From Erythrobacter sp. WG (GTDB taxonomy: Bacteria > Pseudomonadota > Alphaproteobacteria > Sphingomonadales > Sphingomonadaceae): a stretch of 64,000 bases of DNA. This document shows positions 7,978 through 15,842 of this stretch, in pieces. The number at the start of each line of letters is the position of its first letter. The first letter of the stretch is position 1. The translations under genes and the position numbers were made by a program. Location: assembly GCF_026586795.1 (NCBI RefSeq), contig NZ_JAPFGY010000017.1, forward strand, positions 1-64,000, written 5' to 3'. The notes under the pieces are model-generated. The model was not told where the DNA came from. It saw only the letters and a program-made list of their open reading frames with translations, and made no database searches.

Positions 7978-9291
7978 ATGGCTGACCTGTTCGGACAAGA
8001 CGCCCCCGAGGCCGCGCGCGCGGTGACGCCCCAGGACGCACCGCTCGCCGACCGGCTGCGGCCGGGGACGCTCGCCGAGGTGGTGGGGCAGGAGCACCTC
8101 ACCGGACCCGAAGGCGCGATCGGGCGGATGGTGGCGGCCGGGCGCCTCGCCAGCATGATCCTGTGGGGCCCGCCGGGCACCGGCAAGACGAGCATCGCCC
8201 GCCTGCTCGCCGATGCCGTGGGGATGCGCTATGCCGCGATCAGCGCGGTCTTTTCGGGCGTGGCGGACTTGAAGCAGGCCTTCGCCGAGGCCGAGAGGAT
8301 GGCGAAGGCCGGCAAGCGCACGCTCCTGTTCGTGGACGAAATCCACCGCTTCAACCGCGCGCAGCAGGACGGATTCCTGCCCTTCGTCGAGCGCGGGGTG
8401 GTGACGCTGGTGGGGGCGACCACCGAGAACCCGAGCTTTGCCTTGAACGCCGCGCTCCTCAGCCGCGCGCAGGTGCTGGTGCTGAACCGGCTGGACGAGG
8501 CCGCGCTAGGGGCGCTGCTGGCGAAGGCGGAAGGGCTGGAGGGCCCCCTCCCCCTCACCGCAGAGGCGCGCGCCGCGCTGATCGCGCAGGCCGACGGAGA
8601 CGGGCGCTTCCTGCTGGGGCAGGCCGAGACATTGTATGCGGCAGAGCTGAAGGAGGCCCTCGACCCTGCGGGTCTCGGGAGCTTCTTGCAGCGCCGGGTC
8701 GCGGTCTACGACAAGGACCGCGATGGGCACTACAATCTCATCAGCGCGCTCCACAAATCCGTGCGCGGGAGCGACCCGCAGGCGGCGCTCTACTGGCTGG
8801 CGCGGATGCTGGTGGCGGGGGAGGAACCGCTGTTCCTCGCGCGGCGGCTGGTGCGCATGGCGGTGGAGGATATCGGCATGGCCGATCCTCAGGCGCTCCC
8901 GCAATGCATGGCGGCGATGGAGGCCTACCGCTTCTTGGGCAGTCCCGAGGGGGATCTGGCGCTGGTGCAGGCCTGCCTCTACCTCGCCACCGCGCCCAAA
9001 TCGAACGCCGCCTACATGGCACAGAAGGCCGCGTGGAAGGCGGCCAAGGAGACCGGCAGCCTCGCCCCGCCGGCCAACATATTGAACGCGCCGACCAAGC
9101 TCATGAAGACCCTCGGCTATGGCGAAGGCTACACCTACGATCATGACGCGGTCGAAGGCTTTTCGGGCGATAACTACTGGCCGGACGGGATGGCACCGGC
9201 GCAGTTCTACGTGCCCGTGGAACGCGGCTTCGAGCGCGAGGTGAGGAAGCGGCTCGACTATTGGGACAAATTGAGGAGCGAGCGGGGATGA
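7978..9291 (+). CDS. rarA: replication-associated recombination protein A (RarA/MgsA AAA+ ATPase)
   Basis: RarA is a clamp-loader-related AAA+ ATPase (bacterial Mgs1/WRNIP1) acting at stalled replication forks. The 437-residue protein has PLADRLRPGTLAEVVGQEHL, Walker A GPPGTGKT near residue 64, Walker B LLFVDEIHRFNRAQQD near 116, sensor 1 GATTENPSF near 146, and the C-terminal tetramerisation/clamp-loader-like domain with YDKDRDGHYNLISALHKSVRGSDPQAALYWLARM and GYTYDHD, all diagnostic. The next gene starts within its stop codon (ATGA at 9288-9291). Confidence 0.97.
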   Translation: MADLFGQDAPEAARAVTPQDAPLADRLRPGTLAEVVGQEHLTGPEGAIGRMVAAGRLASMILWGPPGTGKTSIARLLADAVGMRYAAISAVFSGVADLKQAFAEAERMAKAGKRTLLFVDEIHRFNRAQQDGFLPFVERGVVTLVGATTENPSFALNAALLSRAQVLVLNRLDEAALGALLAKAEGLEGPLPLTAEARAALIAQADGDGRFLLGQAETLYAAELKEALDPAGLGSFLQRRVAVYDKDRDGHYNLISALHKSVRGSDPQAALYWLARMLVAGEEPLFLARRLVRMAVEDIGMADPQALPQCMAAMEAYRFLGSPEGDLALVQACLYLATAPKSNAAYMAQKAAWKAAKETGSLAPPANILNAPTKLMKTLGYGEGYTYDHDAVEGFSGDNYWPDGMAPAQFYVPVERGFEREVRKRLDYWDKLRSERG

Positions 9292-9644
9292 GCGCAGCGC
9301 TGGACAGCTGGGAGGCGGCGCGCGACTTCGCGCTGACCCTTCCGGGCACCGAGCTTTCGACGAGCTACGGCAAGCCCGCCGTGAAGCTGGCGGCGAACGG
9401 CCGCGCGATCCTCGGCACGGGCCGCGAGCCGGGCAACTCCTTCGTGCTCCACATCGACATCGCCACCGCCGAAATGCTGATGGCGAGCGCGCCGGAGACC
9501 TTCTGGCAGACCCCGCATTACGAAGGGTATCCGGCGGTGCTGGTGCGCTTCGACAGCCCCGATCCCGAACGGGTGCGCGCGATGATCGCCCAGGCGCACG
9601 AACAGGCCGCCGCGCTGCCGCCGCCGGGAAAGCGCCGGCGATGA
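9288..9644 (+). CDS. MmcQ/YjbR-family protein
   Basis: A 118-residue protein matching the small MmcQ/YjbR DNA-binding-like family (CyaY-like fold): SWEAARDFALTLPGTELSTSYGKPAVKLAANGRAI and FWQTPHYEGYPAVLVRFDSPDPERVRAMIAQAHEQ fit the family's alternating pattern. Its start overlaps the rarA stop by 4 bases and its stop overlaps the next start (ATGA at 9641-9644), so the three genes are translationally coupled. The cellular role is unknown. Confidence 0.8.
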   Translation: MSAALDSWEAARDFALTLPGTELSTSYGKPAVKLAANGRAILGTGREPGNSFVLHIDIATAEMLMASAPETFWQTPHYEGYPAVLVRFDSPDPERVRAMIAQAHEQAAALPPPGKRRR

Positions 9645-10528
9645 CGGGGCGCTTCACGCATTTCCTCGCCGTCGACTGGTCGGGCGCGAGGGGGCCGCGC
9701 CAGAAGGGCATCGCGCTTGCGGTGGCGCTTGCCGAAGGGGGGCCGCCGGTGCTGGTCGCCCCGCCCCACCCGGCAGGCTGGGCGCGCGCCGAAGTGCTGG
9801 CGCTGCTGTGCGATCTGCCCGGAGCGACGCTGGTCGGGCTCGACCTCGGCATCGGCCTGCCGCACGCCGATGCCGGCGCCTTCTTCCCCGGCTGGGACGC
9901 CTCGCCCGCCGACGCGCGCGGGCTGTGGGCGCTGATCGACCGCCTGTGCGCCGCCGATCCGCATGGCGAGGCCGGCGGCTTCGTCACCCACCCCGAGGCC
10001 TCGCGCTATTTCCGCCACGGCGCGGGCGCGACCGGCGACCGCTTCCTCCTCCCCGGCGCCGTCACCCGCGAGGGACGCTTCCGCGTCGCCGAAGCCGCCC
10101 AGCGCGCGCAGGGCGTGCGGCCGGTGAGCAACTTCAACCTCGTGGGCGCGGCACAGGTCGGCAAGTCGAGCCTGACGGGGATGCGGATGCTCCACCGCCT
10201 CGCCGGCCGCGTGCCGGTATGGCCGGTCGACCCGCTGCCGGCCGAAGGCTCGGTCGTGACCGAGATCTACACCGCCATGGCGGCACGGCTCGGCGGCGTG
10301 CGCGGCGGGGCGACCAAGCTGCGCAGCTTCGAGGCGCTGAACGATGCCCTCGCCGCGCTCGGCTCGCCCCCCGTCCCCGGCACCGGCCCGATCGACGATC
10401 ATGCGTCCGATGCGCTGCTCACCGCCGCGTGGCTGCGCCGCGTGCATGGCGAGCGCGACCTGTGGCACCCGCCCACCCTCACCCCAGAGGTGGCGCGCAC
10501 CGAGGGCTGGACCTTCGGCGCCTTGTAG
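9641..10528 (+). CDS. conserved hypothetical protein, DUF429-like (RNase H-like fold)
   Basis: A 295-residue protein opening HFLAVDWSGARGPRQKGIALAVAL, a strand-turn with an acidic residue like the first catalytic Asp of RNase H-like nucleases; then VGLDLGIGLP gives a second acidic strand, and GPIDDHASDALLTAAWLRR near the C-terminus gives an acidic cluster. This pattern fits the DUF429 group of predicted nucleases, but no activity is established. It is the last gene of the rarA-led coupled set and ends 61 bases before tRNA-Thr. Confidence 0.65.
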   Translation: MTGRFTHFLAVDWSGARGPRQKGIALAVALAEGGPPVLVAPPHPAGWARAEVLALLCDLPGATLVGLDLGIGLPHADAGAFFPGWDASPADARGLWALIDRLCAADPHGEAGGFVTHPEASRYFRHGAGATGDRFLLPGAVTREGRFRVAEAAQRAQGVRPVSNFNLVGAAQVGKSSLTGMRMLHRLAGRVPVWPVDPLPAEGSVVTEIYTAMAARLGGVRGGATKLRSFEALNDALAALGSPPVPGTGPIDDHASDALLTAAWLRRVHGERDLWHPPTLTPEVARTEGWTFGAL

Positions 10529-10589
10529 TCGCCCTACCGCTCCGCCACTTGAGGGCGGGCACGTTTGAGGTTAGGGCGCAAGCCGGATA

Positions 10590-10665
<76 letters not shown>

Positions 10666-10754
10666 TCCCCTTCTCCGATGCGCTCCGATCAATGCCGCGA
10701 TAGAGGCCGCGCGCCGTCGCGCGGGGGGCCATCGCATCGCCGGCGCGGGCCGCC

Positions 10755-11855
10755 TCAGGGCTCGGCGGCGAGGATCAGGAAGGCCGCGAAGATCACGAGG
10801 TGAACGCCGCCCTGGAGCACCGTCGTCCGCCCGGTGGCGAGGGTGATCGAGCTCATGAACAGCGTCAGCACCAGCAGCACCGTGAGCTCCGCGTCGAGGC
10901 CGAGCACCAGCTTCTGCCCCAGCGCCAGCGAGACGATGGCGACCGTGGGAATGGTGAGGCACAGGCTTGCAAGCGCCGATCCCAGCGCAAGGTTGAGGCT
11001 CGTCTGAAGCCGGTTCGCCCGTGCGGCCCGCAGCGCGGCGATGCCCTCCGGCATCAGCACGACGAGCGCGATGGCGATCCCGACCAGCGCCTCGGGCAGC
11101 CCCGCCTGCGCGATGCCGCGCTCGACCGCCGTCGCCAGGGTCTCGGCGAGCAGCACCACGCCGAGCAGCGCGACCGGCAGCGCAAGGCACGCGGCACGCA
11201 TCGCCGCCGACCCGACCACCTGCGCGTCCGCGGCGGGGATGTCGCCGTGCAGCGGGACGTCGAGAAAATCATCGCTGTGGCGCGCCAGCTGGACGTAGAG
11301 GAAAATCCCGTAGAGCATCAACGAAACCGTCGCCACAAAGGTCAGCTGCACCGGGCTGTAGACCGGGCCGGGCACAGCGACGGTGTAGTTGGGCAACACC
11401 AGGCACAGCACCGCGAGGGTCCCGAGCACCCCGAGCGCCGCCCCCGCGCTGGCCGGCTGGAAGTTCTGCCGGTGATGGCGCAACCCGCCGACCAGCAGGC
11501 TGAGGCCGACGATGCCGTTGAGCACGATCATGATCGCCGCGAACACCGTGTCGCGCGCGACCGCGCTTTCTCCGCCCGGGGAGGCTAGCAGCACCGAGAC
11601 GATCAGCGACACCTCGATGATCGTCACCGCGAGGGCCAGGATGATGGAGCCGAACGGCTGCCCGATGCGGTGCGCGATGGTCTCGGCATGGTGAACGGTC
11701 GCGAAGACCGCGGCGAAAAGCACGGGGATGGCGGCGATCAGCAGGACCGGCGGGACATCGCCATGCCAGGCAAATTCGCCCGCAAGGCCCATGGCGAGGG
11801 CCAGCACCGGCGCAATCAGCGTCCACAGCGGTGTCGCGATGGCCACACCTGCCAC
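10755..11855 (-). CDS. ChaA-like calcium/sodium:proton antiporter
   Basis: Membrane antiporter of the Ca2+:cation superfamily. About eleven hydrophobic segments are visible, with the two inverted alpha repeats: VTIIEVSLIVSVLL in the first half and ALVGIAIALVVLMPEGIAALRAA in the second, each carrying the conserved Glu used for cation coordination. VHHAETIAHRIGQPFGSIILAL is the pre-repeat signature of ChaA. I chose GTG 11855 (366 aa) because GGAGGGG precedes it by 6 bases and upstream codons overlap the preceding gene; a start up to 11957 cannot be excluded. It lies downstream of the beta-barrel gene in the same direction, probably cotranscribed. Confidence 0.85.
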   Translation of the reverse strand: MAGVAIATPLWTLIAPVLALAMGLAGEFAWHGDVPPVLLIAAIPVLFAAVFATVHHAETIAHRIGQPFGSIILALAVTIIEVSLIVSVLLASPGGESAVARDTVFAAIMIVLNGIVGLSLLVGGLRHHRQNFQPASAGAALGVLGTLAVLCLVLPNYTVAVPGPVYSPVQLTFVATVSLMLYGIFLYVQLARHSDDFLDVPLHGDIPAADAQVVGSAAMRAACLALPVALLGVVLLAETLATAVERGIAQAGLPEALVGIAIALVVLMPEGIAALRAARANRLQTSLNLALGSALASLCLTIPTVAIVSLALGQKLVLGLDAELTVLLVLTLFMSSITLATGRTTVLQGGVHLVIFAAFLILAAEP

Positions 11856-11886
11856 GGGGCGCCCCTCCGCCGCGTCCGCTTCGCGT

Positions 11887-12633
11887 TCAGAAACGATGGG
11901 TGACACCGATGATCGGGCCGGTCTGGCTTCCCTCGAAGCGGGTGCCGCCGCGCGCATAGTCGAGATGCAGGTGGCGCCACCCGCCCGAAAGGACGAAGCG
12001 ATCGGAGGCGCGGTAGTTGAGCGTGCCGGTGAGCTGATAGGTGAGGTCCGAGCCCACCCCGAAGCCGCCGAGGTCGGCCTGGAGCAGCGCCGACAGGCGC
12101 GGCGCGATCGGTGCGCCCAGACGGGCGGCGATCACCGGGTCGACGAAGGTCCTGCCCGGAGCCACGGCGACGCCCGCGAGCGGCACGGCGATGCGTCCGT
12201 CGAGGTTCCACAGCCGCGCGCCGGCGAGGAGGTCCACCGTCAGCGCCTCGCTGTCTTCCGCCCGGACCCCGGCGAGCGCGGTGATCGCGAGCTGCGAGAT
12301 CTTGCCTTCGGCTGGAATGCCCGGCGGCACCCGGCCCTCGCGCGACAGGGCAGCATAGGAGATGTCGGCCGTGGCCACGAAGCGGTCGCGGCGCACCAGC
12401 GCGTTGGCGAAGAAGGCTGCGTCGAGATCGCCCAGCACTTCCCCGAAGGAATCGTCGAAGCCGATCGTCGGCGCGCCCGCGAAGGGCCGGAACGCGCCGG
12501 TCGCCCCGGCGAGCCAGCCGTAGACGGTGATCTGCGCGGCGTTGGTCGGCTCGCGCTCTGCCGTGTCCTGTGCGGCGACGGGCGCGGCAGCCCACAGCAG
12601 CGCACCGGCCGATGCGATGAGCGGGCGGCTCAT
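11887..12633 (-). CDS. outer-membrane beta-barrel protein (secreted, unknown role)
   Basis: A 248-residue protein with a signal peptide (MSRPLIASAGALLWAAAPVAAQ, cut after AAQ) and an alternating hydrophobic pattern typical of small porin-like barrels, ending in ...GVTHRF with a terminal Phe, the usual barrel-assembly signal. It starts 4 bases inside the upstream amidohydrolase gene (ATGA at 12630-12633) and is followed by the antiporter gene. The function is unknown; the context suggests an envelope role. Confidence 0.7.
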   Translation of the reverse strand: MSRPLIASAGALLWAAAPVAAQDTAEREPTNAAQITVYGWLAGATGAFRPFAGAPTIGFDDSFGEVLGDLDAAFFANALVRRDRFVATADISYAALSREGRVPPGIPAEGKISQLAITALAGVRAEDSEALTVDLLAGARLWNLDGRIAVPLAGVAVAPGRTFVDPVIAARLGAPIAPRLSALLQADLGGFGVGSDLTYQLTGTLNYRASDRFVLSGGWRHLHLDYARGGTRFEGSQTGPIIGVTHRF

Positions 12634-13979
12634 GGCTTGCCTCCCTTGACGATCACCCCGTCCTTCACGATCACCGCGAAGTTCCTGGCCGGATCGCCGA
12701 TCAGGTCGATATTCGCGAGCGGATCGCCCTCGACGAGGATGAGATCGGCCAGCGCCCCTTCCGCAACCACGCCAAGCTTGCCCTGATAGGGCGTGCGCGG
12801 GCCCGAAAGGGCCAGAAGCTCGGCGTTCTGCGAGGTCACCAGCCTGAGCAGCTCGGCCGGGGTGAAGAACGGCTTCAGCCTGAGGATGTAGGCGTTCTGC
12901 TGGGCGTTCAGGTCGGGCTCGAACAGGAAGTCCGTGCCCCAGGCGAGCTTCACGCCGAGGCGCTTTGCAATCGGCCAGACGATCTTCTGTCCTTCGATCA
13001 CGGGCTTCCTTTTCTCGCGCCGCTTGGGGTCCATCGCCTCGGTGGATTCGACCAGCATCTGGCCGGACAGCCAGATGCCCTTGTCGGCCATCAGCTTCAG
13101 CGTCGGCTCGTCGAGGAGGTTGCCGTGCTCGATCACCTTGACCCCGGCCTCGATCGCGCGACGCACCGACTTGGGGTGATAGGCATGGACCGTGACGTAG
13201 GTGTTCCAGTCGCCGGCCGCGTCAACCGCCGCCTTCATCTCGTCGAGCGTGTATTGCGTTACGTCAAGCGGGTCGTATTCGGAGCTCGTGCCCCCGCCTG
13301 CGGCGATCTTGATCTGGCTCGCACCCATCCTGAGGTTCTCGCGCACCGCGGTCAGCACCTCGTCGCGCCCGTCGGCGATGACGCTCGCCCAGACTTCCTC
13401 GGCCTTGCTCATCTTGCCCGAGAAGCGGCGCGAGGGCTCGGTCGGGCCGCGCAGGTCGGCATGGCCCGAGGTCTGCGAGATCATCGGACCCGAGGGCCAG
13501 ATCCGCGGCCCCCTGATCTTCCCGCTGTCGATCAAGCGCTTCAATTCGAAGGACGGCCCGCCCACGTCGCGCACCGCCGTGAAGCCGCGCAGCAGCATCG
13601 CCTGCGCCTGCCCTGCCGAGAGCTGCATGATCTTTTCGAGCCCCATGTCGGGCGCGGCCATCTGCGCAGGGCTGAGGCTGTTGAACATCATGTGCACGTG
13701 GTTGTCGATCATGCCGGGCATCAGCGTGCGCCCGCGCCCCTCGATGATGACGGGGTCCTCGCCCTGCGGCCCGGCCTCCGCTCCGATCGCGGCGATGGTG
13801 TTGCCGCGCACCACCACCGTGGTGGCGCCGGAGAGCTTGTCGGAGGTGCCATCGAACACCCGCACGTCGCGGAACACGATCTCGCGCGGGCCCTCCTGCG
13901 CGTGCAGCGATGCTCCCGCGGGGTGGAGCACAGCCCCGATCAGCGCGGCGACGGCGCCTGCAAGCGATTTGAGCCCCAT
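12630..13979 (-). CDS. exported metal-dependent amidohydrolase
   Basis: A 449-residue member of the imidazolonepropionase/prolidase-like amidohydrolase branch, exported (signal MGLKSLAGAVAALIGAVLHPAGASLHA). Metal-binding residues are visible: HVHMM near residue 95, the carboxylated-Lys region QIKIAAGGG, HAYHP, HGNLLDE, and the catalytic Asp in AWGTDFLFEP. The C-terminal PYQGKLGVVAEGALADLILVEGDPL closes the composite beta-sandwich. Related enzymes are Xaa-Pro-type dipeptidases and organophosphate-degrading hydrolases; the substrate cannot be assigned. First gene of the three-gene set with the barrel protein and the antiporter. Confidence 0.85.
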   Translation of the reverse strand: MGLKSLAGAVAALIGAVLHPAGASLHAQEGPREIVFRDVRVFDGTSDKLSGATTVVVRGNTIAAIGAEAGPQGEDPVIIEGRGRTLMPGMIDNHVHMMFNSLSPAQMAAPDMGLEKIMQLSAGQAQAMLLRGFTAVRDVGGPSFELKRLIDSGKIRGPRIWPSGPMISQTSGHADLRGPTEPSRRFSGKMSKAEEVWASVIADGRDEVLTAVRENLRMGASQIKIAAGGGTSSEYDPLDVTQYTLDEMKAAVDAAGDWNTYVTVHAYHPKSVRRAIEAGVKVIEHGNLLDEPTLKLMADKGIWLSGQMLVESTEAMDPKRREKRKPVIEGQKIVWPIAKRLGVKLAWGTDFLFEPDLNAQQNAYILRLKPFFTPAELLRLVTSQNAELLALSGPRTPYQGKLGVVAEGALADLILVEGDPLANIDLIGDPARNFAVIVKDGVIVKGGKP

Positions 13980-14143
13980 GGATTTCCCCTTTTGCTTTCA
14001 GAACCCTCCATGCGCCGGAAGGCAGCTTGGGGCAAACACATAGATTAGAATAGGCACGGACGAACGCGCGATCCCGGCGTGATCTGCACGCGCTCGGCGA
14101 TGTGCCACCTGGTGGATGTGATCGGCCCCGCCACCCGGCATTT

Positions 14144-14176
14144 GCCCCAAGCCCCCGCGGCGCAGGGGCTTGGGGC
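14144..14176 (-). terminator. strong hairpin downstream of the PepSY gene
   Basis: GCCCCAAGCCCC (14144-14155) and GGGGCTTGGGGC (14165-14176) form a perfect 12-bp stem with a 9-base loop, 15 bases after the PepSY gene stop in that gene's direction. A U-tract is lacking, so it may act as a processing or Rho-assisted end rather than a classical intrinsic terminator. Confidence 0.6.
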
Positions 14177-14190
14177 GCCAGGTCGATCGT

Positions 14191-15834
14191 TCAGGACCTG
14201 GCCTTGCCGGTGGCCTGCACGGCTGAAGGTGTGCCGGCCCGCCCGCGCAGGCGGCGCTTGAGGTCCATCCTGAGGCCCAGGCCAGCCATGAAACCGATGA
14301 GCGCGATCGCGAAGATGCCGACCACCACGTTGAGGCCGATGCGGCCGATGGGGAACAGGAAGTTCCACTTGTGGACGAAGCTGAAGACATAGCGCTCCGG
14401 CCGCTCCCAGCCCGCGACCCGGTCCACGAGCACGCCCGCGCCGGTATCGACGAAGAGTGTCGCATCGACCGGGTCGGTGTAGTCCACCCGCCAGACGGGC
14501 AGGCGCTTGTTGCGGAAGTCGTAATCGGGGCCGAAGCGGGTGACGAGCTCCACGCGAGCGATTGTGCTGTCCGGGGCGCCGGTGAAGCGACGGGCGATGG
14601 CGCGGGCCAGTTCCTTGTCGCTCTCCGGTGCGACCGCGCCGGTGGCGGCGTCGAGGTAGATCGCAGGGCCATCGGGCTTGATCCCGGCAAAGCGCGCCTC
14701 GCGGATCTCCGCTGGCGTGGTGGGGGCCTTAGCCTGCGCCGCCATCATCGCAGCATGATCGTGCCCTGCCATGCCGTGGGCGGGCTTGGCCCCGCCGCCT
14801 GCGCCATGGTCATGCTCCCCGCCGCCCATCGGACCCTTCGGCGCAAGGGCGATGCGGTAGAGCGGCCTGCCGTCGCCCCCTTCGACCAGCGAGACCGCGG
14901 CGATGTCGCGGTCCTTCGCCAGCGCCGCCCAGTCGCGCTCGAGAGGCCACTTGCCGCTCGCAACGTCGATCGGGGCGCCCATCCGCAGCTGGCTCTGCGG
15001 GGTGACCAGCGCCGACTGGACAAGGTGGTAGAGCCCCGAGACCGAGAACATGATCAGCGGCAGCGCCAGCACGTAGCCGGCGATGCGGTGCCAGCCGCGC
15101 GCGCCGGGGGCCCGTTTCCTGCGGCGCACCGTCACGAGCAGCGCGATGCCGGTCAGCGCCATCGCGAGCAGGCTCCCGACCATGACGGCGATCACCACGA
15201 CCCGTAGCCAGTCCATGCTTTCGGGCACCCACTCCCAGGTGTGCAGCGTGCGGAACACCGCTTGCAGGCGCTCCTTGCCGGTGGTGTTCACCGCAGCGAG
15301 GCTGGCGCTTTCGGTGTGGACATAGGCCGTGAGCCCGTCGTCGCCCGCGAAGGTCAGCTTCCACACCGGGAGCAGGCGATTGACCCACGGATAGTCGTCG
15401 TCGAACCCGGTCTGGAGCCGCGCCGAGGTGAGCGCGCGGTCGGTGGCGAGGTAGTGCCGGGCGAGGAACTCGGCCTGGGCCTTGTCCCCATCCCTGACCT
15501 CGCTGCCGTCCGCGGGGCGGAAGTAGCGGCGCGGCCCCATCGGCTCGGTCGTCACCTGCCACAGCACCCCGCCACCGGGCGCGGCGACGGTCTTGACCGC
15601 CGAGGCCTTGGCGATGCCGTGCTCGGCAAGCGTCTCGGCGATCGGCCGCGCGTCGTCCAGCGCGACCCTCGCAGGCGGCGGCATGAACACCGCCTGCTGC
15701 GGGCCGAACAGCACCATCGCGATATGGGTGAGGCCCGAAACGCCCCAGATGAGGAGGCTGATCCCGGCCACCAGCGCGAGCCACGCGTGCTTGGAATTGC
15801 TCCAGCGCGCGAGCGTGTTTTTCGTGCTCATCAT
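14191..15834 (-). CDS. PepSY-associated TM protein with His/Met-rich loop
   Basis: A 547-residue inner-membrane protein with four helices: LALVAGISLLIWGVSGL at the N-terminus, a central pair around VVIAVMVGSLLAMALTGIALLV and IAGYVLALPLIMFSVSGLYHL, and NVVVGIFAIALIGFMAGLGL at the end, with two large periplasmic PepSY-like regions. Such proteins sit beside TonB receptors for siderophores or metals and are thought to act in metal reduction or release. A loop near the middle is packed with His and Met (GEHDHGAG, HGMAGHDHAAMMAAQ), which suggests direct metal binding, copper being a good candidate. ATG 15834 lies 9 bases after the receptor stop. Confidence 0.85.
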   Translation of the reverse strand: MMSTKNTLARWSNSKHAWLALVAGISLLIWGVSGLTHIAMVLFGPQQAVFMPPPARVALDDARPIAETLAEHGIAKASAVKTVAAPGGGVLWQVTTEPMGPRRYFRPADGSEVRDGDKAQAEFLARHYLATDRALTSARLQTGFDDDYPWVNRLLPVWKLTFAGDDGLTAYVHTESASLAAVNTTGKERLQAVFRTLHTWEWVPESMDWLRVVVIAVMVGSLLAMALTGIALLVTVRRRKRAPGARGWHRIAGYVLALPLIMFSVSGLYHLVQSALVTPQSQLRMGAPIDVASGKWPLERDWAALAKDRDIAAVSLVEGGDGRPLYRIALAPKGPMGGGEHDHGAGGGAKPAHGMAGHDHAAMMAAQAKAPTTPAEIREARFAGIKPDGPAIYLDAATGAVAPESDKELARAIARRFTGAPDSTIARVELVTRFGPDYDFRNKRLPVWRVDYTDPVDATLFVDTGAGVLVDRVAGWERPERYVFSFVHKWNFLFPIGRIGLNVVVGIFAIALIGFMAGLGLRMDLKRRLRGRAGTPSAVQATGKARS

Positions 15835-15842
15835 GGGCTTCC

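Noticed and set aside
8506-9987. Open frame (493 codons) on the minus strand
   Set aside because: Runs across rarA and two coupled genes; composition is that of a shadow.
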